A stretch of DNA of 64,000 nucleotides from Alcanivorax sp. 1008 (GTDB taxonomy: Bacteria > Pseudomonadota > Gammaproteobacteria > Pseudomonadales > Alcanivoracaceae), in assembly GCF_020667895.1 (NCBI RefSeq), contig NZ_JAFMPS010000001.1:124001-188000 (forward strand). Reading direction: 5' to 3'. The notes under the pieces were generated by a model that worked only from the letters and a program-made list of their open reading frames with translations, was not told the origin of the DNA and made no database searches. Made by a program: the position numbers and the translations under genes. Below, piece by piece: positions 45,255 to 55,359 of this stretch (positions are counted from its first letter, which is position 1; the number at the start of each line of letters is the position of its first letter).

Positions 45255-47981
45255 ATGACTGTTACGCAGTGGCACACGCTTGAGGTAAAGCAGGTACTTG
45301 CTGAGTTGCAGGTGGATTGCGCAGGCTTGTCGTCGCAAGAAGCGACGGATCGGCTTGTTCGTTACGGTGCCAATCGTTTGCCTGAAGGTGCGCGCCGGTC
45401 TACCTGGCGGCGCTTTGTTGATCAGATCAATAACCTGCTTATCTATGTGCTAATCACGGCAGCTACCATTACCGCATTGATGGGTCACTGGATCGACAGC
45501 ACGGTGATTCTTATCGTGGTGCTGGTGCAGACGGTGATCGGCTTTCTTCAGGAAGGTAAAGCGGAGCAGGCGCTGGCCGCCATTCGTCATATGCTGGCAC
45601 CGAAAGCCACCGTATGGCGTGACGGGCATCGTAAAACAGTGGCCGGAGAGGATCTGGTCCCCGGTGATATTGTTTTGTTGGAAGCGGGTGATCGGGTGCC
45701 GGCGGATTTACGTTTGCTGGAGAGCCGATCTTTAGCAGTGGACGAAGCCGTATTGACTGGCGAGTCCATGGCGGTGGAGAAGAGCAGCGAAGTACTGAGT
45801 GGCGTGTTGCCATTGGGCGATCGGCGCAATATGGCCTACTCCGGCACCCTGGTGACCTACGGCACTGGCCGTGGCGTGGTTGTCGCTGGCGGTGCAGATA
45901 CGGAAATTGGTCGCATCTCCGGTATGTTGGCGGCAATTGAGCAGCTGTCTACACCGTTGCTGAGGCAGATGGATGTTTTCGCTCGTTATCTGTCGTTCGT
46001 CATTATTGGTCTTGGTGTATTGATATTCTTCGCCGGCTATTGGCTTGGCCATAATGATCCGACGGAGCTCTTTGTTGCGGTGGTGGCATTAACCATTGCC
46101 GCGATTCCAGAGGGTTTGCCGGCAATTTTGACAGTTACTCTGGCGATTGGAGTGCAGGGCATGGCGCGCCGCAATGCGGTGGTGCGGCGCATGCCGGCAA
46201 TTGAAACCCTGGGCGCCGTTTCTGTGATCTGTTCGGATAAAACCGGCACGTTGACACGCAATGAGATGATGGTGGCTGCCGTGGTTGTTGGTGGTCGGCG
46301 CTATCAGGTGGATGGCGACGGTTACTCACCGGATGGCGACGGTTACTCACCGGATGGTGCGGTACGTTGTGACGGTGAGCCCGCTCAACAAAGCACGCCG
46401 CTGACTTTGCTGGGCCGTGCCGCCCTGTTGTGCAACGACGCCAGTCTACGTCACAAAAACGGGGTCTGGCAGGTTGAAGGCGATCCGATGGAAGGTGCGC
46501 TGGTGGCATTCGCCATCAAGGCCGGTCTGGACGACCAGGTGGCCAGACAGGACTGGCGCCGTATCGATGTGATTCCTTTTGATGCACGGCATCGCTTTAT
46601 GGCGACGTTGAATCATGACCACCATGATCACCAGCAGGTGTTCGTCAAAGGAGCGCCGGAAAGACTTCTGGATATGTGCGCCGAACAGCATGCTGAGAAT
46701 GGTAACGAACCCCTGAACCGCCAGTTTTGGCAGGATCAGATTGATGCATTGGCTGCCGATGGTATGCGCGTGCTGGCGTTCGCCAGCCAGCCGGCCAGTC
46801 GGGGTGATGTGGAGCTGGATTTCGAGCAAGTGGAAGCAGGCCTTACCCTGATTGGTATTGCGGGCATGATCGATCCGCCACGGGAAGAGGCTGTCGCAGC
46901 GGTGGCCGACTGCCATGGGGCTGGTATTCGGGTAAAGATGATTACCGGCGATCATGCTCTGACCGCATCCGCTATTGCCGCCCAGCTTGGCCTGAAGAAC
47001 TCGCAGCGCGTGGTCACCGGGCAGGAGATCGATGAGCTAAGTGATGAGGCGTTGCAGGCTCTGGCTCAGGAGGTGGATGTATTTGCCCGCACTAGCCCGG
47101 AACATAAGCTACGTCTGGTGGAGGTACTACAGGGCGCTGGCGAAGTGGTGGCCATGACCGGGGACGGAGTTAATGATGCGCCGGCACTAAAGCGAGCGGA
47201 TGTGGGTATTGCCATGGGGGGCAAGGGCTCGGAGGCCGCCCGTGAAGCAGCCGAGATTGTCCTGCTGGATGACAACTTTGCCACTCTGGCGGCGGCTGTC
47301 AGGGCCGGGCGCACGGTTTACGATAATCTGAAGAAGTCTATTGTCTTTTTTCTACCCATTAATGGCGGAGAGTCGGGCAGTCTGATTATTGCCTTGCTGG
47401 CAGGCCTGACGCTGCCAATCACCGCAGTACAGATTCTTTGGGTGAATATGGTCAGCTCTGTAGCGCTGGCCATGAGCCTGGCGTTTGAGCCGGCAGAGCC
47501 TGGCGTTATGAAGCGCCCGCCCCGGTCTTCCCACGAGAAGCTGCTAAACGGGCTGCTGGTATGGCGTATCGCATTTGTGTCGATGCTTTTTGTTGCTGGT
47601 ATTTTCGCCATGTACAGATGGGCGATTCACCATGGACATGACATCGCCATGGCTCGCACTCTGGCAGTCAATACCCTTGTGGTCATGGAAGTATTTTACC
47701 TGTTCGCGGTACGCTATCTGGATAGCACCTCAATCACTTTGCGTGGGGTGATGGGAACGCCAGTGGTTCTGGTGTCTGTGGGGCTGGTGGTAGTGTTGCA
47801 GGTGATGTTTACCTATGCCCCATTTATGCACCGTTTTTTCGATTCCCGGCCGGTGACACTGGAAGATGGTGTGCTGGTTATCATGGCTGGTGTGCCAGTC
47901 TTGTTGGCTCTTGAAGCGGAAAAATATCTCAGAAAAATAATATTTATGATTTTCGGGCGAAAAATCTCATCCGCCCGATGA
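45255..47981 (+). CDS. P-type cation ATPase (Ca2+/Mg2+ type, P2)
   Basis: A 908-residue ion pump. TGES (actuator), DKTGT (phosphorylated Asp about 328), KGAPERLL, TGDHALTASAIA and TGDGVNDAPALKRADVG are all intact, with about ten membrane helices. Helix 4 has AIPEGLPAIL, common to Ca2+ and Na+/K+ group pumps; the transported ion is probably Ca2+ but not proven. An in-frame 21-base tandem duplication adds a second DGDGYSP unit near residues 354-367 in the nucleotide-binding domain. Confidence 0.92.
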   Translation: MTVTQWHTLEVKQVLAELQVDCAGLSSQEATDRLVRYGANRLPEGARRSTWRRFVDQINNLLIYVLITAATITALMGHWIDSTVILIVVLVQTVIGFLQEGKAEQALAAIRHMLAPKATVWRDGHRKTVAGEDLVPGDIVLLEAGDRVPADLRLLESRSLAVDEAVLTGESMAVEKSSEVLSGVLPLGDRRNMAYSGTLVTYGTGRGVVVAGGADTEIGRISGMLAAIEQLSTPLLRQMDVFARYLSFVIIGLGVLIFFAGYWLGHNDPTELFVAVVALTIAAIPEGLPAILTVTLAIGVQGMARRNAVVRRMPAIETLGAVSVICSDKTGTLTRNEMMVAAVVVGGRRYQVDGDGYSPDGDGYSPDGAVRCDGEPAQQSTPLTLLGRAALLCNDASLRHKNGVWQVEGDPMEGALVAFAIKAGLDDQVARQDWRRIDVIPFDARHRFMATLNHDHHDHQQVFVKGAPERLLDMCAEQHAENGNEPLNRQFWQDQIDALAADGMRVLAFASQPASRGDVELDFEQVEAGLTLIGIAGMIDPPREEAVAAVADCHGAGIRVKMITGDHALTASAIAAQLGLKNSQRVVTGQEIDELSDEALQALAQEVDVFARTSPEHKLRLVEVLQGAGEVVAMTGDGVNDAPALKRADVGIAMGGKGSEAAREAAEIVLLDDNFATLAAAVRAGRTVYDNLKKSIVFFLPINGGESGSLIIALLAGLTLPITAVQILWVNMVSSVALAMSLAFEPAEPGVMKRPPRSSHEKLLNGLLVWRIAFVSMLFVAGIFAMYRWAIHHGHDIAMARTLAVNTLVVMEVFYLFAVRYLDSTSITLRGVMGTPVVLVSVGLVVVLQVMFTYAPFMHRFFDSRPVTLEDGVLVIMAGVPVLLALEAEKYLRKIIFMIFGRKISSAR
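46311..46352 (+). repeat. In-frame 21-base tandem duplication in the P-ATPase gene
   Basis: Two identical consecutive 21-base units starting GATGGCGACGGTTACTCACC encode DGDGYSP twice. It lengthens a loop of the nucleotide-binding domain without breaking the frame. Confidence 0.95.
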
Positions 47982-47999
47982 CTTTAATCGGAGACCTGA

Positions 48000-49397
48000 A
48001 TGCCTGTTATTACTTCGTATGGAGCTGCCCAGGAAGTCACTGGCTCGTGCCATTTGCTGGAGCTCAATGGCCGTCGTTATCTTTTGGACTGTGGCATGCA
48101 TCAGGGCGGCGACGCTGTGTCCCGCATGCGCAAGGAGCGCTTTGGGTTCGATCCACGGCGTATTGAAGCGGTCATCCTGTCTCATGCTCATCTGGATCAT
48201 TCCGGGTTGTTGCCGAAGTTGGTGCGGCGTGGCTTTAAAGGGCCAATTTATTGCACAGCCCCGACCAGGGGGTTGCTCGCCATCATGTTGGAGGATTCCG
48301 CTAATATTTATTTTCGGGATCTTGAACACACAAATATGCGCAATCGTCGCGAAGGCAAGAAACCTGTGGCGGCGATGTATGAAATGAAGGACGTGCTCCA
48401 GGTTCTAAAGCAGTGTGTTCCAGTGGAGTATGGCCAAGAGGTGCAGATCGAAAGTGATCTGCGGCTGCGTTTCTATGACGCCGGGCACATTCTCGGCTCG
48501 GCATCGGTGGAGTTGCTTTGCCGGGAGGACGGCGGCGAAAAGATTGTGGTGTTTTCCGGTGATATTGGTAACCCGGAAAGTGCCTTGATGCATGAGCCGG
48601 AGGTTCCGCCCAAGGCTGATCTGGTTTTGATGGAGTCGACCTATGGCAATCGTGATCATAAGCCGCTGTCAGATACGCTGATCGAATTGGAGGTTGTGCT
48701 GGAGGAGGCGCGCCGGGGTAACGGGGTAGTGCTGATACCGGCCTTTGCTGTGGGCCGGACTCAGGAGTTGCTGTTCCATCTGGGTTGCTTCTGGCAGCTG
48801 GGCAAGCTGGAGGGCTGGAAAGTCTATCTGGATAGCCCCATGGCTATCGAAGTGACTCAGCTTTATGACCAGTGGCTTGATCAGTGGGATGAGAATGATC
48901 AATACGCCATGGATCATTTCAGCGCCCGCTCGCTGGAGGAGTTTTTGCCAGTATTGTCGCTGACCGCATCCACAGAGGACTCCATCGCTTTGAACAAGCT
49001 GGATCACGGCGCCATCATCATCGCCGGCGCCGGCATGTGTAATGGTGGACGTATCCGCCATCACTTCAAGCACCGCATCTGGCAGGAAAATACCCATGTT
49101 ATTTTCGCCGGGTTTCAGGCCCGTGGCACATTGGGGCGGCAACTTGTTGATGGTGCCAAGTGGATCCGCATGTTCGGTCAACGGTATGCGGTAAATGCCA
49201 CTATTCATACGCTGGGCGGGTTCTCTGCCCACGCGGGCCGCGACGGTTTGCTCAAGTGGGCGGCGTCGATCTCTGGCAACCCGGCGCTGCGTCTGGTGCA
49301 TGGCGAATCCGAGGCATTGACTGCTTTAGCCCATGAGTTAACAACCCAGGGGCACTCGGTAACCATCGCTGAGCCTGAGTCAGCACACGAGTTTTGA
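48000..49397 (+). CDS. Metallo-beta-lactamase/beta-CASP RNA-processing nuclease
   Basis: A 465-residue MBL-fold nuclease. The zinc motif HAHLDH (residues 62-67), AGHILGSASVEL, SGDIGNP and the beta-CASP part (DSPMAIEVTQLY, AGAGMCNGGRIRHH, IHTLGGFSAHAGRDGLLKW) are complete. Family members cleave or trim RNA (CPSF-73/RNase J relatives, YbiB-like proteobacterial forms). GAGACCTGA precedes the ATG. The next gene starts inside its stop codon. Confidence 0.92.
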   Translation: MPVITSYGAAQEVTGSCHLLELNGRRYLLDCGMHQGGDAVSRMRKERFGFDPRRIEAVILSHAHLDHSGLLPKLVRRGFKGPIYCTAPTRGLLAIMLEDSANIYFRDLEHTNMRNRREGKKPVAAMYEMKDVLQVLKQCVPVEYGQEVQIESDLRLRFYDAGHILGSASVELLCREDGGEKIVVFSGDIGNPESALMHEPEVPPKADLVLMESTYGNRDHKPLSDTLIELEVVLEEARRGNGVVLIPAFAVGRTQELLFHLGCFWQLGKLEGWKVYLDSPMAIEVTQLYDQWLDQWDENDQYAMDHFSARSLEEFLPVLSLTASTEDSIALNKLDHGAIIIAGAGMCNGGRIRHHFKHRIWQENTHVIFAGFQARGTLGRQLVDGAKWIRMFGQRYAVNATIHTLGGFSAHAGRDGLLKWAASISGNPALRLVHGESEALTALAHELTTQGHSVTIAEPESAHEF

Positions 49398-51052
49398 TGA
49401 TGGAATATCTGTCCACCGGGCTTGGCGGTATTGGCCTTTTTCTATTAGGCATGTGGCTGATTACAGAGGGGCTACGGCTGGCCGCCGGTTCCTCTCTGGA
49501 GGCATTGCTGTCGAGCTGGACGTCGAGTAAGCGTCGTGGGCTGCTGGCAGGGACTTTTCTGACCGCAGTGGTGCAATCATCCAGTGTTGTCACTGTGGCT
49601 GTTATCGGCTTCGTCAATGCCGGCCTGATCTCTTTCCAACGTGCGGTCTGGGTTATTTTTGGAAGCAATCTGGGTACCACCCTGACAGCTTGGTTGGTGG
49701 CGCTGATTGGTTTCAAGCTGAAAATTGATGCGTTTGCTTTGCCAATTATTGGCATGGGCGCGTTGATGCGTATTTTCGCACCGTCGGACCGTTATCGTTC
49801 TTTCGGCATGGCGCTGGCCGGGTTTGGTATTTTGTTTTTGGGTATTGAAACCCTGTCCGGCGGCTTCAGTTCGTTGAGCGAGCAGGTGTCACTGGATGAC
49901 GAGCGCTATGGTGTGATTGCCATGGTGGTTATCGGCTTTGTTCTGACTACCCTGATGATGAGTTCCAGTGCCGCAGTTGCGGTGGTGTTGACTGCCTTGG
50001 CCGGTGGTCTGGTTGGTTTTTCTGATGCGGCGGCAGTGGTGATTGGTACCAATATTGGCACCACCACCAAAGCGTTACTTGCCACACTGGGGGCAACCAG
50101 TAGTGCCAAGCGGCTGGCCATGGCCCACGTTTTCTTTAACTTGCTGACTGGCGCAGTGGCGCTGGTTTTGCTCGGCCCACTTTTAACGCTGGTATTGTGG
50201 CTTGGCTATATCAGTGGCTATGGCAATGAACCGGTCACCATGCTGGCGCTGTTCCATAGTATTTTTAATTTGCTGGGAATTGTATTGATGTGGCCACTTG
50301 AGCCGCTCATGAGTCGCTTTTTAATGACCCGCTTTGTGGTTGCTGAAGAGCAGGGTGTCGCCTTACGTTATCTGGATCGTAACGTGGCATCCGTGCCGGA
50401 TGCTGTGCCGATGGCACTATGCCGCGAATTCGAGCCGTTACTGGGCGAGTACCCCGGCACTGTCGCAGGACTGCTTGAGGCAGATCCTGAGCGTCGCAAA
50501 GCTAATGGCATTCGACACAAGAGACTGGAAGCTATCGGTGACTTTTTTGTCGAGGCATCCCGTTACCCGATCAGTGCCGATGCGGCTGGTTTTTTCTCCG
50601 ATGGTTGGCGTATTCAGCACAACCTGCTGTATGCCGACGAGACACTCATGCAGCTTGATAACCTTGGCGAGCCGTTACGCAAAAGCCCCGATTACCAACG
50701 TATCAGGGAGCCGCTGGAAAGCTGGTTTGCCAGTGTTTCCGAGCACCTTCAGTCAATTCTGTGTGGTACCGAGGGGTCTTTGGACTTTGTGGTGTTGGCT
50801 CCTGCTTACGAGCAGGTCAAGCTCAAACTATTGCAGTCAGCATTGGCTGGGCAGATCAGCCGCGCCAGTCTCGACTCTGCCCTGCAGATGTGCAGTTTAT
50901 CGCGCCGGCTGGCGGAGCAGTGGCTGCGGGCGCTGAATCATTGGCAGAACATGAAGGCTGAAACAGATAGTCCGGTTGAGCAGCCTTGCCCCAGCACTAG
51001 CCAGCCGGTTGTGGAAGTCGAGCCTGCGTCAGGCCCCAGTTCCAACAGTTGA
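49397..51052 (+). CDS. Na/Pi cotransporter family protein
   Basis: A 552-residue protein with two inverted membrane repeats, each with a Gln/Ser-rich signature (FLTAVVQSSSVVTVAVIGFV and LMMSSSAAVAVVLTALAGG), IFGSNLGTTLT and VIGTNIGTTTKALL. A PhoU-like helical C-terminal domain follows (about residues 350-520). Such fusions (YjbB-like) move or export phosphate. ATG 49397 overlaps the nuclease stop (TGATG); ATG 49400 is equally possible. Confidence 0.9.
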   Translation: MMEYLSTGLGGIGLFLLGMWLITEGLRLAAGSSLEALLSSWTSSKRRGLLAGTFLTAVVQSSSVVTVAVIGFVNAGLISFQRAVWVIFGSNLGTTLTAWLVALIGFKLKIDAFALPIIGMGALMRIFAPSDRYRSFGMALAGFGILFLGIETLSGGFSSLSEQVSLDDERYGVIAMVVIGFVLTTLMMSSSAAVAVVLTALAGGLVGFSDAAAVVIGTNIGTTTKALLATLGATSSAKRLAMAHVFFNLLTGAVALVLLGPLLTLVLWLGYISGYGNEPVTMLALFHSIFNLLGIVLMWPLEPLMSRFLMTRFVVAEEQGVALRYLDRNVASVPDAVPMALCREFEPLLGEYPGTVAGLLEADPERRKANGIRHKRLEAIGDFFVEASRYPISADAAGFFSDGWRIQHNLLYADETLMQLDNLGEPLRKSPDYQRIREPLESWFASVSEHLQSILCGTEGSLDFVVLAPAYEQVKLKLLQSALAGQISRASLDSALQMCSLSRRLAEQWLRALNHWQNMKAETDSPVEQPCPSTSQPVVEVEPASGPSSNS

Positions 51053-51144
51053 GTCAGCTATCTCTGTTGGCGCGAAATGCCATGTTGCATCGCTCGCTCG
51101 GCAGGCATAGTCGCCACCATCCCACATTGTCTGGAGCCGCATAG

Positions 51145-51960
51145 ATGAAACAGTTCAAGGATAAGGAAGTGCTGATCACCGGCGCTGGTAGTGGTATCGG
51201 CCGCGCCACAGCCCTTGCATTCGCTGCTCGTGGCGCGCGTTTGTGGCTGTCCGATATCAATGCGGACGGTAATGAGCAGACTGCGGCTCTGGCCCGCGAA
51301 CGCGGTGTGCTGGTGCGCACCTTGCAGTGTAATGTTGCTGATGCGGCTTCGGTGCAGGCGATGGCGGATCAGGTCCATGCTGAGGTCGAGTCGCTGGATA
51401 TTCTGATGAACAATGCGGGCATCGGCAGCGCCGGGCGTTTTCTTGATACCACGCTGGAAACCTGGCGCCGGGTGATGGATATCAACCTGATGGGCGTGGT
51501 GTATGGCTGCCATGCGTTTTTGCCCAATATGGTGGCGCGAGGGCAGGGTGGCCATGTTATCAATACTGCTTCCGCCGCAGCTTTTATTGCGGCGCCGGAC
51601 ATGCCGATTTATGCGGCGAGTAAATTCGCAGTGCGTGGTTTTACCGAGGCCTTGCGCGGTGATATGGCGAAGCACGATATCGGGGTCACGGCGATCTGTC
51701 CCGGTATTATCAATACGCCGATTGTGGCCAACTCCATCATGGAAGGCAGCATGGATAATGCGGAGCGCCATGAAAAAGTCATGAAGTTTTATCAGAAGCG
51801 TAACTACACAGCGGAGCAGGTGGCAGAGGTGGTGCTGGAGGCAGTGCGCAAGAATGTTGCGGTGCAGCCAGTGTCGCCAGAGGCCTGGGGCATGTATCTG
51901 GCGAAACGCATTATGCCGGGTATCGTTGGTAAGCTCTCTGAGCGCGAACTGCCATTCTGA
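51145..51960 (+). CDS. Short-chain dehydrogenase/reductase
   Basis: A 271-residue classical SDR. The cofactor site is TGAGSGIG (12-19), NNAG is at 89-92, the catalytic Ser is near 143, Tyr156 and Lys160 (YAASK) complete the site. The C-terminal region (QPVSPEAWGMYLAKRIMPG) is like SDRs found beside acyl/alcohol metabolism genes in hydrocarbon degraders. Asp37 after the second strand (LSDINA) favours NAD(H). Substrate unknown. A perfect terminator follows. Confidence 0.9.
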   Translation: MKQFKDKEVLITGAGSGIGRATALAFAARGARLWLSDINADGNEQTAALARERGVLVRTLQCNVADAASVQAMADQVHAEVESLDILMNNAGIGSAGRFLDTTLETWRRVMDINLMGVVYGCHAFLPNMVARGQGGHVINTASAAAFIAAPDMPIYAASKFAVRGFTEALRGDMAKHDIGVTAICPGIINTPIVANSIMEGSMDNAERHEKVMKFYQKRNYTAEQVAEVVLEAVRKNVAVQPVSPEAWGMYLAKRIMPGIVGKLSERELPF

Positions 51961-51962
51961 TC

Positions 51963-51994
51963 ATTGCAGGAGCGGCTGATGCCGCTCCTGCAAT
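51963..51994. terminator. Convergent terminator between SDR and aldehyde dehydrogenase genes
   Basis: ATTGCAGGAGCGGC, loop TGAT, GCCGCTCCTGCAAT: a perfect 14-base stem-loop between two convergent genes. The T-run is weak on both sides, but the stem is long and GC-rich. Confidence 0.75.
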
Positions 51995-52016
51995 CCTTCT
52001 TGCACTCTGCAGGGGC

Positions 52017-53444
52017 TCAGGGTGTCCGAATCACCAGCAGCCGCTCTTCAGTCATATCGGCAATGGCCCAGCGAATGCCCTCACGGCCAAGTCCGGAATC
52101 CTTAACCCCGCCATAGGGCATATTGTCCACTCGCCAGCTGGGTACATCACCGATCACCACACCACCCACATCCAGTACATCCCAGGCTTTCTGGGCGCGA
52201 TAAAGGTCGCGGGTGAAGATGCCGGCCTGCAGGCCGAAGGCACTGTCGTTGACACGCTCCAGTACCGCATCAAAGTCATCAAACGGCTCCAACACAGCCA
52301 CCGGGCCGAAGGCTTCCTCGGTGCAGATTGCGCAGTGGTTGGGTACGTTCTCCAGTAGGGTGGCTTCGAGCATGGCGCCATTACGCTTGCCACCACACAG
52401 TAAGGTGGCGCCGGCGTCGATGGCTTCCTGAACCCACTTGTCCAGGCGCTTGGCTTCACCCTCTGAAATCATGGGCCCGATAAAGGTGTCTTCTTTTTTC
52501 GGGTCGCCCATTTTCAGTTGTTTGGTCTTTTCTATAAGGCGCTGTTTCAGCTCGGCGTACTGACTACGATGACCGTAGATACGTTGCACACCGATGCAGC
52601 TTTGGCCGCTTTGGTAGAAGGCGCCAAAAATAATACGAGCAACCGCATCATCCAGATTGGTGTTCTCATCGACAACACAGGCGGCATTGCCACCCAGTTC
52701 CAGTACCACCTTCTTTTTGCCGGCACGTGCTTTCAGGTCCCAACCTACCGCAGGTGAGCCGGTAAAGCTGAGCAGCTTCAGCCGATCGTCTTCAGTAAAC
52801 AGGTCTGCGCCGTCTCGGTGGCAGGGCAGAATGGAGAATGCGCCCTTGGGTAGATCCGTTTCCGCCAGAACTTCGCCAATGATGAGCGCGCCGATAGGGG
52901 TGCGGCTGGCCGGCTTGAGAACAAAGGGGCAGCCAGCAGCAATTGCTGGTGCAACTTTGTGAGCAGCCAGATTCAAGGGAAAATTAAAGGGTGAAATAAA
53001 CGAGCAGGCGCCCACAGGAACACGCTTGGTGAAGCCGCGATAGCCTTTTGCCCGCGGAGCAATTTCCAGGTTAAGTACTTCGCCGCCAATGCGCACAGAC
53101 TCTTCCGCTGCTACGCGAAAGGTATCAATCAGTCGCGTGACTTCACCACGGGCATCCTTGATTGGCTTGCCGGCCTCAATGCACAGGGCGTCGGCCAGCT
53201 CTTCGGCTCGTTCGGAAAAGCGTTTTACGCAGTGATAGAGGATGGCCTGACGCTCATAAGGGGGCATGGCGGCCATGGGCGCTTCTGCAGCCACGGCGGC
53301 GGCGATGGCCTGATCAATGGCGCTGGCATCAGCTAGCGCGACACGGGTAGCGACCGCCCCGGAAAACTTGTCTGTAACATCCAGGTCCGCGTTGTCGTAT
53401 ACCGGTTCGTTGGCCAGATAGTAGGGATAGGCTTCTTTCAGCAT
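52017..53444 (-). CDS. NAD(P)-dependent aldehyde dehydrogenase
   Basis: A 475-residue ALDH. Catalytic Cys283 (GQSCIGVQR), Glu249 (LELGGN), Asn154 (FNFPLN) and Lys177 (LKPAS) are all present. It would oxidise an aldehyde to an acid, possibly from alkane or alcohol degradation. It follows an acetolactate-synthase-like gene by 29 bases on the same strand, so the two are likely co-transcribed, a pairing seen in other Proteobacteria. Confidence 0.92.
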   Translation of the reverse strand: MLKEAYPYYLANEPVYDNADLDVTDKFSGAVATRVALADASAIDQAIAAAVAAEAPMAAMPPYERQAILYHCVKRFSERAEELADALCIEAGKPIKDARGEVTRLIDTFRVAAEESVRIGGEVLNLEIAPRAKGYRGFTKRVPVGACSFISPFNFPLNLAAHKVAPAIAAGCPFVLKPASRTPIGALIIGEVLAETDLPKGAFSILPCHRDGADLFTEDDRLKLLSFTGSPAVGWDLKARAGKKKVVLELGGNAACVVDENTNLDDAVARIIFGAFYQSGQSCIGVQRIYGHRSQYAELKQRLIEKTKQLKMGDPKKEDTFIGPMISEGEAKRLDKWVQEAIDAGATLLCGGKRNGAMLEATLLENVPNHCAICTEEAFGPVAVLEPFDDFDAVLERVNDSAFGLQAGIFTRDLYRAQKAWDVLDVGGVVIGDVPSWRVDNMPYGGVKDSGLGREGIRWAIADMTEERLLVIRTP

Positions 53445-53473
53445 AGTGATACTCCTTGGCTAATCGGCCGCAG

Positions 53474-55114
53474 TTAGAGTTTGGCGGCCAGTTCGCGGAT
53501 ATCCTCGTTCAGGACTTGATGATTCTGGCTATAGTCGACCTGCACATCGATCAGGTGAACACCGCCGGTTTCAAAACACTTATCCAGCATGGGCTTGAAC
53601 TCCGCAGTACTTGCCAGACGATGGCCGTGGGCGCCATAGGACTGTGCATAGGCAACAAAATCCGGGTTGCCGAAGTCCAGACCGAAGTCACGGAAGGCCA
53701 TATGGGCCTGTTTCCACTTGATCATGCCGTAGCCGTCATCGCGCAGGATGAGGATCACCAGATCCAGACCAAGTCGCACTGCGGTTTCCATTTCCTGCGA
53801 GTTCATCATAAAGCCGCCATCACCGCAGATAGCTACCACGCGGCGATCCGGGTAAACCAGCTTGGCCGCCATTGCTGAAGGCAGGCCGGCGCCCATGGTG
53901 GCGAGGGCATTATCCAGCAGTACCGTGTTCGGTTTGTGGGCCGGGTAGTTGCGGGCAAACCAGATTTTGTACATGCCGTTATCCAGCGCGATGATACCGT
54001 TGTCGGGCATGGCTTCGCGCAGCTCGCGCACCACCCGCTGGGGCAGCATGGGGAAACGGTCATCCTCTGCGCCCTGATGGATGTGCTGCTGCAGTGCTTC
54101 TCGAATACGCAGAAAGTCAGCAAAGCTCCAGTGTGCTTGGGGCTGCAGGTGCTCCTTCAGCTGCCACAGGCTATTGGCGATATCGCCGATCACTTCGATT
54201 TGCGGGAAATAAACCGGATCGACCTGTGCGGAGTTGAAGTTAATGTGGACCACTTCGGCGCCACCCGGGCGCATAAAGAATGGTGGCTTCTCCACCACGT
54301 CGTGGCCCACGTTGATAATCAGATCCGCTTGATGAATGGCGCGGTGTACGAAATCACCATCAGACAGGGCGGTGTTGCCAATAAAGTGGGGGCTGTTCTC
54401 ATCAATGACGCCTTTACCCATCTGGGTGGTGATCACCGGAATGCCCAGCTTGTCGATAAAGGCCTTAACCATCTTGGCGGTCAGCTTACGGTTGGCGGCG
54501 GCACCTAGCAGTAGCAGGGGTTTACGTGCGGCGCTGATGGCTTCTGCTGCCAGGCGGATGGCTTTCTCTTCCGGTACCGGGCGGCGGGCATTGCTGGGTT
54601 GTAGCACCGGCATGGGGGAGTGTTCGCGGGCAATGTCTTCCGGTAACTCCAGATGGGTGGCGCCGGGGCGTTCTTCCTGAGCCATGCGGAAGGCTTCGCG
54701 GATGCGCGAAGGCACGCTGTCACCGCTGACAATCTGCCGGGTGAACTTGGTCAGGGGGCGCATCATGTCAACCACATCAATAATCTGGAACTGACCCTGC
54801 TTGGAGCTCTTGATCGGTTTTTGTCCGGTGATCATGACCATCGGCATGGCGCCGAGCTGGGCGTAAGCCGCTGCTGTGACGAAGTTGGTGGCGCCCGGAC
54901 CGAGAGTGGCCAGACAGACTCCGGCTTTGCCAGTGAGACGGCCGTAGGTAGCAGCCATAAAACCTGCTGCCTGTTCATGACGGGTGACCACCAGATTGAT
55001 TTTTGATCCGCGCAGGGATTCCAGCAAATCTAGATTTTCTTCACCTGGAATAGCGAACACGTACTCAACGCCTTCTGCTTCCAGGGCGCGGACAAACAGG
55101 TCCGAGGCTTTCAT
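53474..55114 (-). CDS. Acetolactate synthase large-subunit-like thiamine diphosphate enzyme
   Basis: A 546-residue ThDP enzyme. The catalytic Glu47 (TRHEQAAGFMA), the FAD-region segment (LLLLGAAANRKLT) and the ThDP-Mg site GDGGFMMNSQEMETAVRLGLD are present. No small regulatory subunit gene is nearby, and the pairing with an aldehyde dehydrogenase argues for a catabolic or specialised role over branched-chain amino acid synthesis. True substrate unproven. Confidence 0.85.
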   Translation of the reverse strand: MKASDLFVRALEAEGVEYVFAIPGEENLDLLESLRGSKINLVVTRHEQAAGFMAATYGRLTGKAGVCLATLGPGATNFVTAAAYAQLGAMPMVMITGQKPIKSSKQGQFQIIDVVDMMRPLTKFTRQIVSGDSVPSRIREAFRMAQEERPGATHLELPEDIAREHSPMPVLQPSNARRPVPEEKAIRLAAEAISAARKPLLLLGAAANRKLTAKMVKAFIDKLGIPVITTQMGKGVIDENSPHFIGNTALSDGDFVHRAIHQADLIINVGHDVVEKPPFFMRPGGAEVVHINFNSAQVDPVYFPQIEVIGDIANSLWQLKEHLQPQAHWSFADFLRIREALQQHIHQGAEDDRFPMLPQRVVRELREAMPDNGIIALDNGMYKIWFARNYPAHKPNTVLLDNALATMGAGLPSAMAAKLVYPDRRVVAICGDGGFMMNSQEMETAVRLGLDLVILILRDDGYGMIKWKQAHMAFRDFGLDFGNPDFVAYAQSYGAHGHRLASTAEFKPMLDKCFETGGVHLIDVQVDYSQNHQVLNEDIRELAAKL

Positions 55115-55359
55115 GTGTGGCTCCGTCTCAGCAATGGTACATGGGCTGACACTATAGCCTTTTATGGCGGTTACGAAACATGATCCGGGCGGATGTTACA
55201 GGTTGACGAATATGGCCCCGAGCCAAGTGACTCAGTGGCCTCAATGATACAGGGGTAAAGAGCCCTGCGATGCCGTATAGCACACCGTTTGAGGTTGGCA
55301 GTGCCCGGGGCAGCCTGGTGGCTGCCAGTCAGTCTCTGCCCAGCGCGTGTGGTTAGTGC

